A DNA stretch of 64,000 bases from Laccaria trichodermophora (taxonomy: Eukaryota > Basidiomycota > Agaricomycetes > Agaricales > Hydnangiaceae): contig JACTVC010000003.1 in the NCBI GenBank assembly GCA_018417955.1, positions 2,418,001 through 2,482,000 on the forward strand, written 5' to 3'. Numbering within the stretch: the first letter of the stretch is position 1; the number at the start of each line of letters is the position of its first letter. The notes below the pieces were generated by a model. The model had not been told where the DNA came from and did no database searches. It was given only the letters and a program-made list of their open reading frames with translations. Below are positions 11,220 to 23,547 of the stretch, piece after piece. Made by a program: the position numbers and the translations under genes.

Positions 11220-11950
11220 TTATAAGAAAGCGAAAGGAATGTATCGGATTGACGCACCAATTGTAACAAGATATTGCAACGTCGTAGCCTAAAAGTATTC
11301 ATTCAATTCAATCACTTCTTCAATGTAATGTGAACATGCCTTTGACGCCTGTATCGTAGTCCTCAACCCAGCAATCTCCTGCTCTATCCTCGTATCCACC
11401 TCCTTAATCTTCAACTCCTGCCCACTACTCTCCTCCCTCATCCTTCCCTTCTCCAAATTCAAATCCAACCTCACCCCACCCTGCGTCCGCATAATCTCCT
11501 CCCGAAGCCGTTGCTTCAGCTTCTCGATATCCGCGACGAGCCGGTCGTTCTCCGCTTTGATCATCGCCAGGTCGTTCTTCTCCATTAATTGCAGCTCGGA
11601 CTTGATTTGTGCAAAGTCGACTTGTTGGGTATAGTGGTGCTGCGTTCGTTTCCTCAAATTAGTATGTAGATGGACTACATGTTGTGCAGGCGTACCTTTT
11701 CCTGTTCGGCCTTTGTGACCATGTTACTCGTCATATTCCGTATACTCTCATCGATAACTTCAGCCATTGCCGACATGATACCCTCGGCTTGCGCCCGGTT
11801 CAGCCCTTCGCGTTCCAGACGCTGGACAAAGTGGTGGGTATCGAAATGAAAGTCTTTGAGGCATGACGATCGAGAGAAGTGGCGTGGGCGGAGAAGGCGG
11901 AGGGCGGACGAGGAGGATATTGAGGGGATATTGAGCAAACGGAGGGACAT
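11220..11950 (-). CDS. DUF1640 (CCDC90/Fmp32-like) mitochondrial coiled-coil protein
   Basis: Exons 11696-11950, 11340-11639 and 11220-11288 give 207 residues. The N-terminus is rich in Arg/Ser/Leu, as expected for a mitochondrial presequence (MSLRLLNIPS). The body contains the family segments FDTHHFVQRLE, LNRAQAEGIMSAMAEVI and a long coiled coil with the KAENDRL and KLKQRLREE heptads. It ends in a short hydrophobic stretch (TLQYLVTIGASI), the usual single membrane anchor. Family members are inner-membrane proteins linked to respiratory chain assembly or calcium uniporter regulation. The last intron appears to use a GC donor (11338-11339) with a normal AG, because only this splice restores the conserved TLQ-containing tail. 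Confidence 0.85.
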
Positions 11951-12059
11951 GCTGAAGGAAGACAGGGGGCACGTGCAAGGGCAACGGAGGGTTATGGATG
12001 CGAGACCAAACACCAAGTAACCGACAACTTTTGAAGATCGAAGCAGACATCTTCACAAA
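11951..12059. promoter_or_regulatory. compact divergent promoter between DUF1640 gene and MAK16
   Basis: Only 109 bp separate the two start codons. No TATA box is evident. Co-regulation is possible but not shown by the sequence. Confidence 0.45.
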
Positions 12060-13390
12060 ATGCAAAGTGACGACGTGATTTGGTCAGTTATCAACCACCA
12101 GTTTTGTTCTTACAAAGTCAAGTATGTTTGTCCTCTTCGTTCACTCGTCTTCCTCGCTGATCTTTGGCTGGCTGGTGCAGAACAACGACCCAGAATTTTT
12201 GTCGAAACGAATATAACGTTACTGGCCTATGCAATCGCCAATCATGTCCACTAGCCAACTCACGCTATGCAACTGTCCGAGAAAAAGAAGGTTCTCAACG
12301 TCCCCTCCGGAGTGTGATTACCTTTCCTCGGCTTACTTACCACTGGCCTTTTTACAGGAATTCTATATCTCTATGTTAAAACTATCGAGCGGGCCCATTC
12401 GCCAGCTAATATGTGGGAACGCATCAAGCTTTCGAATAATTACACCAAAGCCTTGGAACAAGTTGGTTTTCACTGGTTTTTCGCATGGCTTTGCATCGAA
12501 CTTTGACGAGATTGACAGCGAACTCATCCATTGGCCTAATTTCACCATTCATAAATGCAAGCAGAGGATAACGAAGATAACGCAGTATCTCATCAAAATG
12601 AGGCGTTTGAAACTGCGGCAACAGTTCGTCGTTATTCGTTCCCAGCCACACCTTCCTAATTTTTTTTTTTTGCCAGACCTAAACTTATTGGCGTGAAGAA
12701 AAAACTAGACCGCAGAGAAGCCGTACGCGAGCGAAAAGCTCTCTCCGCCGCTCATCTGGAGCGGTCGATCGAGAAAGAACTAATAGAACGACTCAAATCA
12801 AAAGCGTACGGCGACGCACCATTAAACGTGAACGAAACCGTGTGGCAGGCTGTTTTGGACCGAGAACGGAATGGGGGAGAGGCGAATGTGGAGCTGGACG
12901 ACGAGGAGCTGGGTATGTTGGATGACGAGACGGATGAGGAGGATGAGGGTGAGTTGGAGGAGGAGATGGAGGATGAGTGGGGTGATAGAGAGTTTGTTAG
13001 TGATGTTAGTGGGGATGAGGAGGATGATGGGTTGAGTGATCTTGAGGAGGCTGCGGTGAGTTGTTTGCATGGCGTTTTTGATTGAAAACTCATTCATTGT
13101 GGTTGAAGGAGGGTTCGGACGAGGAAGAGTCGAGCGAAGAAGAGGACAGTGAACCTGAAAACGATGCCCCGAAAACGGCCCTGGGGAAGCGGAAAGCGCC
13201 TTCCAAAAGCGTACCGAAGCCTTCAAAAACAAGACCGGGGAAGAAAACGAAGAGTCAGTGTCTTTTCTCCATGACGGCTTTTTGGTTTCTGACGCCTTTT
13301 ATTTGACAAGGAGGACCGAGGGTGGAGGTGGAATACGAACAGGAGATGGAGAGCGTGCCACTTACCAAGTCTATTTTGGCGAACTGGTAG
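12060..13390 (+). CDS. MAK16: Mak16, ribosome biogenesis factor
   Basis: Mak16 is a nucleolar protein of early 60S pre-ribosomes, partner of Rpf1. The start gives [19 protein letters not shown], the nearly invariant family N-terminus. Following exons carry [19 protein letters not shown] and [13 protein letters not shown], including the cysteines of its Fe-S/zinc site. Then come [15 protein letters not shown], the Mak16 domain with [16 protein letters not shown], and a strongly acidic stretch (12890-13150). The last part has a KRKAPSK basic patch. The last exon encodes [11 protein letters not shown] and ends LTKSILANW before a stop at 13388-13390. Several short introns. Confidence 0.92.
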
Positions 13391-13647
13391 TACTTTTGGC
13401 TCTTTCTTTTCTTTGTGCTTTCGTAGATACTACAATTCCAGTGACGGCGTCACAAACATACGTAAATATCGCGTCCACTGGCATCACGCTCATAAATCTC
13501 ATCTCCGCGTTCTATCATCTCGTAAACCCATCATCTTGCATACTTCCATGAACACCCAAAACTAAACCCATCATCACCACATACCCAGTTCGTTTCTTCC
13601 CATTGCACGCGTTTGTCACTGACGCGTTTTCAAATTATAAAGCACAA

Positions 13648-16600
13648 ATGGAATCCGAGCGAGCAGCAAAGAAACGCAAGTTGGGTCCGACACAATCGTT
13701 TAATCAGACTCGGAGTCAGTTGAGCCAACAACCGTCTTTTGCGGACGTTTTGGAACGGTTGAAGGAGGAAGCTGCGGGTGTTGTTGGTGGGTTTCCCCAT
13801 ACATCAGTGAGAAGAGAGGATTGCTGACCAAGGGCTTGAAGATGTTGAAGGGGGAGCTGATAAATGGGCCAGGCCGCTGCTAAAGAAGATTAATGAGAAG
13901 AAAGACTCGATAGGTTGGTTGGTTGTTGACCTTTCTTAGTCGTGTTTCTTCTCTCATTTGGGAAACACAGTCTTTCAGCAGATAGATATTGATGAAACGG
14001 GGGATGGGAGTGGTGGTATTGAACTGCGGATGTTTGGCGTCACGGAGGTTCGTTCTTCATCTCAATTTTCTTCGTTCTCCTCCGAGCTGAAAGAAACTAG
14101 GAGGGACACAGCGTACTAGCACACGTAACCGACTTTCCGCCGTATTTCTATATTGGAGTTCCACGTGGGTTTCAAGATACCGATATAGAGTCATTTAGAC
14201 AATATTTGAACGTTGGTCCCTCCTCCAATCTTCTCCACTGTTTTCTCGTTGACGATTACCAACAACAGTCTCTAACTCAAGGTTGTGTCAAGAGGATTGA
14301 GAGAGTATCGAAAAGGACATTGTGGGGATACAGAGGCGACGACTGGATACCATTCCTCAAGTTCATCATCACTGAGCCCAGAAGTTTGCCCAAAGTTAGA
14401 GATGAGTATCCTTTGGTTCTAATTCTGACTCGTTAAGCAGACCCTGACCGTTTGTTTCTGCTGGTCATTACGCATTTTTGAGCGTGGCGAATGCGATTTC
14501 CAAGGCCTATTCAATGACGTTGTGCCCACCTTTGAAAGTAACATCGCCTACACTCTCCGGTTTATGATTGACACAAAGGTAAGCTTGCTCACATTCATGC
14601 CGCCTTCCCGCTTATAATTCCAAAGGTTGTTGGGATGAACTGGATCGAAGTCCCAGCAGGGAAGTACAACATCTACCCCCCAGATAAAAAGCGATCGACG
14701 TGTCAGTTGGAATTCGGTATGAGGTTTGTTCTTCCTGTATCTCCTGTCTTTCATTTGTTCAATTTTCAACACCAGATACGACGCTTTCATCTCCCACGCG
14801 CCCGAAGGCGACTGGTCCAAGATCGCTCCTTTGCGAATATTGAGTTTTGATATAGAATGTGCTGGTCGAAAGGGAATCTTCCCGGAAGCGTCAGTCGATC
14901 CTGTGATCCAGATTGCCAACATGGTGACTATTCAAGGTGCCTCTTCACCCATTCTCTCTTGTAAGATGCTAAGATTGAGGGACAGGGCAACATAAACCTT
15001 TCATTCGGAACGTATTCACGCTCAACAGCTGTTCACACATCGTCGGCTCGCAAGTCCTTTCATTTGACGACGAGGCGAAAATGCTGCATAGTTGGCGAGA
15101 CTTTGTTGAAGAAGTTGATCCGGACGTTGTCATCGGCTACAATATTGCTGGATTCGATTTCCCGTACCTCATGGATCGAGCAAAGGCCATAAAGGCGCTC
15201 AAGTTCCCATACCTTGGTAAACTGAAAAGTAACGTGTTCTTTCTCCCCCAGCTTTACTTTCTGCTAATATAAGCTTCATTGTTAAGACGTCAAAGTTGAG
15301 ACGAAAAATACCCATTTCTCATCAAAAGCGTACGGCCAGCGTGACTCGAAGGATACACCACTGGATGGGCGTTTACAGCTCGATGTCCTGCAGTTCATGC
15401 AGCGGGAACATAAATTGCGGAGCTACACGTTGAATTCTGTCTGTGCGCAGTTCTTGGGGGAGCAAAAAGAGGACGTCCATCACTCTGTGATTACGGAACT
15501 GCAGAATGGTACTCCAGAGTCACGGCGGCGGTTGGCTGTGTACTGTCTCAAGGTGTGTGTGTGGATCTAGTGGTTTAGCAAATGCTGATGTTCGTCATGC
15601 AGGATGCTTACCTCCCACAACGGCTTTTGGACAAGTTAATGTGCTTTGTGAATTACATTGAAATGGCCCGTGTCACCGGAGTTCCATTCAACTACCTCCT
15701 CTCTCGCGGCCAATCTATCAAGGTTCTCTCGCAGCTCTTCCGCAAAGCCAACGACGAGGGCTACGTGGTACCTTCAATGAAGGGAGAGGGTTCGCCCAGC
15801 CATTTTTCTCCACAGCTTTCTTTCGGCTGACGTGAACGTTATCTCGTAGGTTCCGACGAGCAATACGAAGGTGCTACCGTCATCGAGCCCAAGAAAGGGT
15901 ACTACGATGTGCCGATTGCGACTCTGGATTTCAGCTCGCTTTACCCGTCTATCATGATGGCTCATAACTTGTGCTACACCACTCTTTTGGATAAGGCGAC
16001 GATAGATCGCCTAGGTTTGGTCAAGGACGTTGATTATATCCAGACTCCCAACAATGGTGGGCTTTTTTCTATCTTGTAGGATTTGTTGATTATTTACTTA
16101 CCCCGACAGATCTATTCGCGACGACAAAGAAGCGAAAGGGCCTGCTGCCAACCATCCTGGAAGACCTGATATCAGCACGTAAGCGGGCCAAGGCAGATTT
16201 AAAGAAGGAAACGGACCCATTCAAAAAAGCCGTGTTGGACGGACGACAGCTTGCTCTTAAGGTATTTATTTTTGTGCGCCACATTTTGCTAGAAACAAGC
16301 CTGACTCAGTCGTCTTTTACAGATCAGTGCCAATTCGGTGTATGGGTTCACGGGTGCGACGATTGGGAAACTCCCGTGTCTGGCTATTTCGTCTAGTGTC
16401 ACGTCGTATGGTAGGCAGATGATTGAGAAGACAAAGCAGGTTCGTGGGTTGGACTTTGCTTATCTGCCCTGCGTGCTTATCGATGAGAACAGGAAGTGGA
16501 AGCTGAATATTGCATCGCCAATGGACATTCGCATGACGCTGAGATTATTTATGGTGATACTGATTCCGTCATGGTTCGGTTTGGGCCAAATGATCTTGCC

Positions 16601-18096
16601 AAGGTTATGGCTTTGGGTTCGTTTTTCAACAACGGTAATTCCGGGACAACAGCTGACAGTCTTTTTTTACAGGAAGTGAAGCGGCGGATCTAGTGACCGC
16701 GAAGTTTGTGAAGCCCATCAAGCTCGAGTTCGAGAAGGTATATTATCCATATCTCTTGATCAGCAAGAAACGTTATGCGGGGTTGTATTGGACAAAAGTG
16801 GAGAAGTATGATAAGATGGATTCGAAAGGTATCGAGGTTAGTAGGGACTTGTTTGGTCTTTTTTCCTTGAAGGCTTACCACTCAATTAGACCGTCCGTCG
16901 AGACAACTGTCGACTCGTGTCTACCGTGATTGAGACGTGTCTGCACAAGATGCTCATTGATAGGGACGTGCGGGGCGCTGAGGAGTAAGTTTCATCCAAG
17001 TATTTTTGACCTTACCACTAAGCTGTCTTTCTAGCTATACCAAACAGACTATAGCAGACCTGTTACAGAACAAGGTGGATATGTCGCAGTTGGTGATCAC
17101 CAAAGCCCTTTCCAAGACAGGTGGGTGAAATGCCAAACTGCATGAATTGTTTCTCAACATCGATCTTAGATTATGCTGGAAAACAAGCACACGCGGAACT
17201 TGCAGAGAGAATGAAGCAACGTGATGCAGGTTGGCATCTTGTGAACTTTTTGAAGATTCGAGTTTATGTCTATCTCTTTCACAGGTTCGGCACCAGCACT
17301 GGGAGATCGTGTTGCCTATGTGATAATCAAGGGTATCAAAGGTTTATCTTTCTCTTTCTTCACATTCCTCGTGTTACTCAACACCTCAATCGACTATAGG
17401 TGCTGCAGCATACGAGAAATCCGAAGATCCCCTCTACGTACTCGAGAACAACCTCCCTATCGACACCAAATATTATCTAGAGAACCAACTGTCAAAACCT
17501 CTCATGAGAATCTTCGAACCTATCCTTGGCGAGAAAGCATCTTCCTTATGTTGGTGGCTACTTCATATTTTTTGTGGAATAGCACTCATCGTATGGAGTG
17601 TAGTGTCGGGAGACCACACGCGCACGATACAAATCGCTACCCCTACGGTGGGAGGACTGATGAAGTTCGCGGTGAAGACTATCACTTGCTTGGGGTGCAA
17701 AACTCCTCTGCGCGCAACCAACAGCGTCAAAAGTAAGTCGTGTTTATTGACCTCCCGAACTCCCCAAGTAATTCTGCACCCATCACAGATGGTGCCCTGT
17801 GCAACAACTGTCGACCGCGCATGGCTGAAATGTACCACAAACAAGTCTCGACAACGTCAGATCTACAAGTCCGTTTCTCGCGTTTATGGACACAATGTCA
17901 AAGGTGTCAAGGATCACTGCATCAGGTATGCTATTCTTTCCATTTAGAAAGAAAGGAAGGTGCCTAAATCAATTTGTTCCCAGGATGTGTTGTGCACTAG
18001 TAAGGATTGCCCGATCTTTTACATGAGGAAGAAGGCACAGAAGGATGTCGAGGATGCAAATGCTGTGTTGCAGCGGTTTGATGACGACGTGTGGTG
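13648..18096 (+). CDS. POL3: DNA polymerase delta catalytic subunit
   Basis: This B-family polymerase performs lagging-strand synthesis with PCNA. The start at 13648 yields [13 protein letters not shown], a typical basic N-terminus. Visible landmarks: Exo[11 protein letters not shown] (about 14850), Exo[12 protein letters not shown] (15140), ExoIII ending [10 protein letters not shown] across an intron at 15600, motif [11 protein letters not shown] (15930), motif [13 protein letters not shown] (spanning an intron near 16265-16320), motif C YGDTDSV (16550) and KKRYAGLYW. The C-terminus has CysA (CLGC, 17695; CNNC, 17800) and CysB (CQRC, about 17895; then [11 protein letters not shown]), the site of the 4Fe-4S cluster. 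All exonuclease and polymerase carboxylates are present. At least 15 small introns. Confidence 0.94.
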
Positions 18097-18669
18097 ACGG
18101 AATGTTCCTGCATTGGTGTTACGCATAAACTCAAGTTTGGATATTTTTCTTGTTTACATTCGGTGTATATGTAACTGAGCTTTGCATTATGCCAAGCGAT
18201 ACGCCAGGAACCGCAATAGACCCGCAAGAGCAGCCTCAGGACAACTTACAAGTCAGGAATTGACCTGACAATGGACATCGACGGCTAGCTGGCGGGGCTG
18301 TGTTGTCTATGTACCGGAGGATGGAAGACCTTGGGAAGACTGGCACATTCAAGCGAACCCAGGAAGGCCCGACCCTTTGAAAGCAATTCAAAATAACCAA
18401 ATATTTATATGAATCAATCCGCTCTGGCCCCGCCTTACATAGTCCACCGAAATCGCCCATACTTAGGAGATGGGGAAGTTCAACTAATTTCAACTAATGT
18501 TAATTCTGCACAGCTTTCTAAATGAATCGATTGGCGCCCGCCGCGCCAGGCACTTGGTACTGCGACTCAATTACTCATAATCATAAATCATAGAGGCCCT
18601 CAGCGCTAAGTGTGTTCCTTCTCTTTCGCTTCAATCAACGTCCTGTATAACTTTGCACACTCTTTTTCT
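18097..18669. other. intergenic region, no gene seen
   Basis: About 570 bp between the POL3 stop and the next start. I see no supported reading frame or repeat; the stretch before 18660 is pyrimidine-rich and probably holds the promoter of the RasGEF gene. Confidence 0.5.
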
Positions 18670-21529
18670 ATGCCTGGTCACATAGCTCTTTCCACCGGCT
18701 TGAACATCTGTGCGCCTTTTCAATGTCCAAGTTCTTTATTCATTCACTCACTGTGCCTCCAGTGACATCCGTATACTCCCATGTGGAAAAAGTCAAATTA
18801 TGTCAGGTGCCTACTTCGACGGACTCTCGTTGAACTCATCTAACGCTGCGGCTTAAAGCAACAATGCAGAGACATGAGCGGACGATGCGTTAACCTGCTG
18901 GTTGCGCTTCAGTCGACATCAACAGGTTTGGAAGGCAGTAAGGCTATTGAAGTGGCAGATGAGGTTGAAATGTTTGTCCTGCCTTCTACATCTTGCTGCA
19001 GGGAGGGTTTGATCATGATGCAGTGTTATGAGTCGCATCGACAGAAAAGTTAAAGAATGGGCGTCATGGAGTTTTCCCAAGAGCGTTGTTCTTCAAGGGC
19101 AAATCAAAGACGGTATTGACAAGCTTCAGCGCGACATCGATGCCGCCATGATGAAATTTCAGGTGTGTGAGGTGTCTGCCGTTGTGCCTTGAATGGCAAA
19201 TACATATCAAACCTCCACACTTAGGTCAGCATGGGCATGGAGCTCGCTCGTGGACAGATGGCAGCGCAAGCCATCCAAAGGGGTACATCAGAAGAGATTC
19301 TAGAGGCGCTACAAACAATCATGAAAAGAATTGATGACAGGAGTCTTCCTAACGTACAGTCATCACAAGTTGCAGAGGATAAAATGGAGAGTCTGCAAAC
19401 GGTCTGCACCGTACTTTCTCATATTTTATAATCGACCTTGAAACTCATTTCAATTCAGGATATCTTGGGTCCATCTTTGGAACCGAGTCAAGGGTGGTTG
19501 GGTACAGAAGAATCTCCGTTGGCCGCCGATTGTAAAACCCCTGCTTCCTCTTATGCACTCTTAGACTAACAAATCACTGTTCATTCTAGTTATGACTGAG
19601 CCAATCCTCTTGGAAACTCCTGGAGTACCGAACTCATCTGATGGTGAATTTGTTCCTCTCCCTCTCTTTCTCTCTCTTTTGACTAGACTAATCTTTACGT
19701 GTTGAAAGATTCCACGCCTATACCGAAGCGCCCTTCTATATTTTCTCTTCCCTCCCTTCCCTTAAGAAGTGATAGCGAGTCGAGTTTCAGGTCTTCGAGC
19801 TTTAGGCAGCCGCTTGAAATGTTGATAATTCCGGGCAACGAGGTTTCAGAGGCAGATAAGCTGTCATTGATCTCGCCTTCCACTCCACCCACCTCCCATT
19901 TTGGTAGCCAGACAACATTTTCGTCCTTCAGTTCTCCATCCACGGTTCGGAGCGCGATCTCCACTGACTCGGGCATTTATATGCCTGAGGTTGTTAGCGA
20001 AGCCGTGACAGATCCGAGATCAATTGTAAAGTTAAGTGCAGTTGGCAACGTGATTTCAGGGACGTTGGAAGGACTCGTTGGGCGCCTTACAAACAACTTC
20101 AGTGAGTATTTTACCATGGTTTAGTTGACTCGTATTGAGTGCTATACTCTAGACTCCATAAGGGATCTTGGCTTCCACGATACACTCCTCCTTGCATGTG
20201 CCGATTTCACGACGCCGGAAACCCTGTTTGGAATACTTGCTCGTCGGTTTCATGAGGCAGAAGGTGAAGTTGAAAATCGCGTAGCCGTCCAATACGAGTC
20301 CGTCTCTCCTTTTTGGCAAAGATCATTCCCCCTGACTAGGTCGCAGCATCTTTATGGTCATAATGTATTGGGTGTCGCGTTCTCACCTTCCCGTCAGTCA
20401 GCAACTCCTTTCACAGATGAAGAACTTCTGTGAAGTAGCTATTAACGCGAAAACGTCCCCAACCATGGCCAAAAAGGCTAGCGAGCTCCTACAGATGATC
20501 GATGAAAGAGTGGGTAGATCCAATGTTTTCTTATTAATTTGTTTTTGAACTTGATTTCACAGTCAAATAAAGATCTGATAATTTCACCGACGTTATCGCC
20601 GGGCAGAAAACTGCTACAAGACTCAGACATTGCTCCCCACCACCTTGCAATCGCACTGACTCTTCTCGAGGGGGACAAGTACAAGGCTATTGTCCCCTCC
20701 GATTACTTAGCTTATCTCAGGAAACATCCTGGCTCAAACAGCGTCAAGGTCGCATGTTCGGTGAACAACAAAGTCGTGCTTTGGGTCAAGCAATCCGTTT
20801 TGCAATATGACACGGCAAAACTACGGGCACAACGTCTAGAGTTTTTTCTCAACACAGCACAAGTAAGCAGGCTCGCGAGTTGCAGATTGAGCCAGCTGAT
20901 CAAATCACTCGACAGGAATGCCGGAGACTCAGAAATTATGGGTCGCTTATTGCCATTGGGATCGCACTTCATTCGGCGCCTATCGAACATCTGAAGCTCA
21001 CCAAACAGAGCGTATCTATAACTATGAGGCGTGAGCTAAAAGGGTTGGGATACGTCTTCGATCCCTCTTCAAACCATCGTGGCTATCACAAGGTTTTAAA
21101 ACAAGTCGTTGACCAGGAGATGCGTAATTACTGCGTTCCTTGGCTAGGTGAGGACTGCTTCATTGTTCAGTGGTGTATTGGCCTTACAGTGAAGTTCATT
21201 TGCTGCTAGCTGTGCACTTGAAGGAGTTGCATTCAGTTTTGACGCACAACCCAATCGTAGTCGAAGAGGAAGGCGTTTCATTGATTAACTTCCAGCGATA
21301 TGTTAAATTCATGGACAAGATCAAGGAGATACTCCATCACAAACCTCCAGATCTGGAGCAATATCGTCAGCAAGGCTACCTTGCATACCTTGAGAATCAA
21401 CTCCAATTCGTGCACATTGGGCGAGATACAGACGACGAGCTCATGAAAACGGGTATCGCACTGCGAAAAGGCGAGGTGCTTGAAAATAAGCGCAGATATC
21501 AAAGTGTCGGTTTCAATGTTAAACCCTGA
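18670..21529 (+). CDS. RasGEF protein with MLKL-like N-terminal helical domain
   Basis: The C-terminal half is a Cdc25-type Ras guanine-nucleotide exchange factor. A RasGEF_N (REM) module starts near 20040 (GTLEGLVGRLTNNF, then LGFHDTLLLACADFTTPETL). The catalytic domain starts near 20630 (IAPHHLAIALTLLEGDKY, PSDYLAYL) and continues through LIAIGIALHSAPIEHLK and VSLINFQRYVKFMDKI to the stop at 21527-21529. Upstream, short exons from 18670 join to a helical segment (SHVEKVKLCQ, MSGRCVNLLVALQ, RKVKEWASWSFPKS, IDKLQRDIDAAMMKFQVSM). This has the heptad pattern of the MLKL-NTD/HeLo-like four-helix bundle common in agaric multidomain proteins. A serine-rich linker joins both parts. The first exon and its 39-bp intron are the least certain part; the next safe ATG is 18874. 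Confidence 0.8.
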
Positions 21530-22306
21530 AGCTTGGAATGGGTGTGGCTCTGTAATTCAGAGCCTCCGACTGAGGCCAGCGGCCATTCAAGCCGACGGAG
21601 ATGTCGGTTCCTCCGCTGTAGAGCAGCATTCCAGTCTGCCCCGCACGTCTCAATATCTGCTTTGCACACAGCGTCGAATCCTTAGGAATTGGGGGCGATG
21701 ACACTTTGACGTTTTGATTTGGCTTGCGTTCACCTTGATTTTGACGGTACGATCAACGAGTTGCAGCGCTATTGAATGATGTTGCTATACATACCAGACA
21801 TATACATGTATATTAGAACGAATTTGTATGCAAGTACCTCGCAGACTAGATGGGGACCTTGATATATCCTAGTTTATTGAGTCTTTATATATACAAAAAT
21901 TGCTGATAGATCTTATAGCATATTTGACCATAAAATATATACTCAGGTGAATCCATGTCATAATTGTTCAATGTAAAACCTCGCACATATCAGTAAGTTC
22001 GCACGGGGTGTCCATGCTGTGCAATGTGTAAACACGGCCAACTACTTGTGGATTAGGTCATCATCTACATTTTGGAGTCGGTTAGCAGTACAAAGGGGAG
22101 CAAGCTCCCCAATCAGACACGAATTCACCCCTACATCTGTGTATACCCGTATTGCTGCATAATCCTTGCAAGGCTAACTAGGATGTAAGGTTTACAGAAT
22201 GTGAACGCAAGTAACAGGCCTCCTCATTACTCTTTCGCTGAGTACGTTAAGTGACGTGAAGACCTCCTGCCAGTGAGACAACGGTGTTCCCTGGATCGGC
22301 ATCGCT
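21530..22306. other. intergenic region between convergent genes
   Basis: About 780 bp between the stop of the RasGEF gene (plus strand) and the stop of the phosphatase gene (minus strand). It is moderately AT-rich with tracts such as TATATATACA near 21885. It should hold both 3' ends. No gene or repeat seen. Confidence 0.5.
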
Positions 22307-22912
22307 TTAACCCGTCTCGGGGGCCTGAGTTTCTCCAGGAAGATCCGTACTCGAAGGTCCGTCAGGTTTATCCACTTGATTGAACAACGCTATACGATCC
22401 ACTTCTCGCCGTGGCAACTCGTCCACACCATCCAGTGTCGATACCTTGTAGAGTTCCATTTCCATGTCTTTCAATTGCTCTATAAATCCCGGATTGGGCG
22501 ATACCTGTGGTCGTATCCGCACAACATGGCTCAACGCCGTTCTGAGGGACATATTCCGATGTTTCATAAGATACGCAACGACGATTGTAGGCGAGCGGGA
22601 CACGCCCGCAGAACAGTGCACTAAGATCCGTCCACGGCCTTTGTTAGATTTCAACGCATCCTCGATTATTTTGACAGCAGATTCGATGGTAGTTTTCACG
22701 GAAGACCTGGTGGCATCCTTTAGACCGAGTCTGTGATATGTAACACCGTCGACTTTGGGTGATGGGGTTATACCGATGCTTAGAACGTTGTTTATTGAAT
22801 TAGAGTTTAAAAACGACGGCGAGGACGCGGATGAGCAGGGGCCAAGATAGAGGGAGGAGGGAAGAATGACAGACGCCGAATCGGAGCCTTTAATTATTCG
22901 TTTGGGTGCCAT
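22307..22912 (-). CDS. dual-specificity protein phosphatase
   Basis: A single exon encodes 201 residues. The catalytic loop HCSAGVSRSPT fits the HCxxGxxRS signature of cysteine phosphatases, with the general-acid aspartate expected in the GLKDATRSS segment upstream. Family features also include the N-terminal LYLGPCSSASS, the YLMKHRNMSLRTALSHV helix after the loop and IRPQVSPNPGFIEQL. This arrangement is that of small atypical DUSPs. The substrate is unknown. The C-terminal about 35 residues are divergent. Start ATG at 22910-22912. Confidence 0.9.
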   Translation of the reverse strand: MAPKRIIKGSDSASVILPSSLYLGPCSSASSPSFLNSNSINNVLSIGITPSPKVDGVTYHRLGLKDATRSSVKTTIESAVKIIEDALKSNKGRGRILVHCSAGVSRSPTIVVAYLMKHRNMSLRTALSHVVRIRPQVSPNPGFIEQLKDMEMELYKVSTLDGVDELPRREVDRIALFNQVDKPDGPSSTDLPGETQAPETG

Positions 22913-23123
22913 GACTGTTATTATAGGTAAAGGCGATCGAAATCTATGAACTTGAGATCAAACCAACGCTTAAAACACTACACTCAGTCACTTACCAGTG
23001 CTCCTTCCAAAAGTATCCTCACAAACCGGACTGACGTTGAATTTTAATAATCGTATATCTGCCGGGCGGTGGATGAATGCCACACATCGAGCACGACAAC
23101 TTCGTGACATTGTCTTACTCTCA

Positions 23124-23547
23124 GTGACTCAGGCCCCGGGAAGCTCAAGCCATTTCTTGTCAAAAAATAGCGGATTTGAGGGCCGAAAAATTGGCCAATC
23201 TTTGTCCCAGAATAGCGGATTCGAGGCGGTTTTGGCCCCAGGCTTGTCCACGGATAGCGGATTTGAGGGCGCAACTGGGCAGAAAATTTTCTGGAATAGC
23301 ATTCGTATCAAAGATGGAGATTTTAGTGTCAGCGATGAAGAGAAGAAGCCAGTTTCGTCGGCGACATCAGTAGTGCACATGTATCTGTTTCTGGAGCCGA
23401 AAACTTTCGCGTTGTAAAATTCACAGAGAGCTTCCATTTTGGGCGAGTCACGTGTGGACGCTTGTCCAAAATAGCGGATTTGAGGCCCATTCTGACTGCT
23501 TTTTGCGGACAAGAAATAGCGTGAGCTTCCAGGGGCCTCTTGACTCA
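23124..23547. mobile_element. MITE-like element with 38-41 bp terminal inverted repeats
   Basis: The left end (23124-23161) and the reverse complement of the right end (23508-23548) match over GTGA-TCA, GGCCCC, GGAAGCTCA, GC and ATTTCTTGTC with one 3-bp gap. Inside, the motif ATAGCGGATTTGAGG occurs as direct repeats near 23167, 23212, 23254 and 23471, usually preceded by TTGTCC. No protein is encoded; the open frame running through it is made of these repeats. No clear target duplication was found. Confidence 0.6.

Noticed and set aside
22998..23417. 139-codon frame as a protein gene
   Set aside because: The frame runs through the inverted end and repeated motifs of a MITE and has no recognisable domain.
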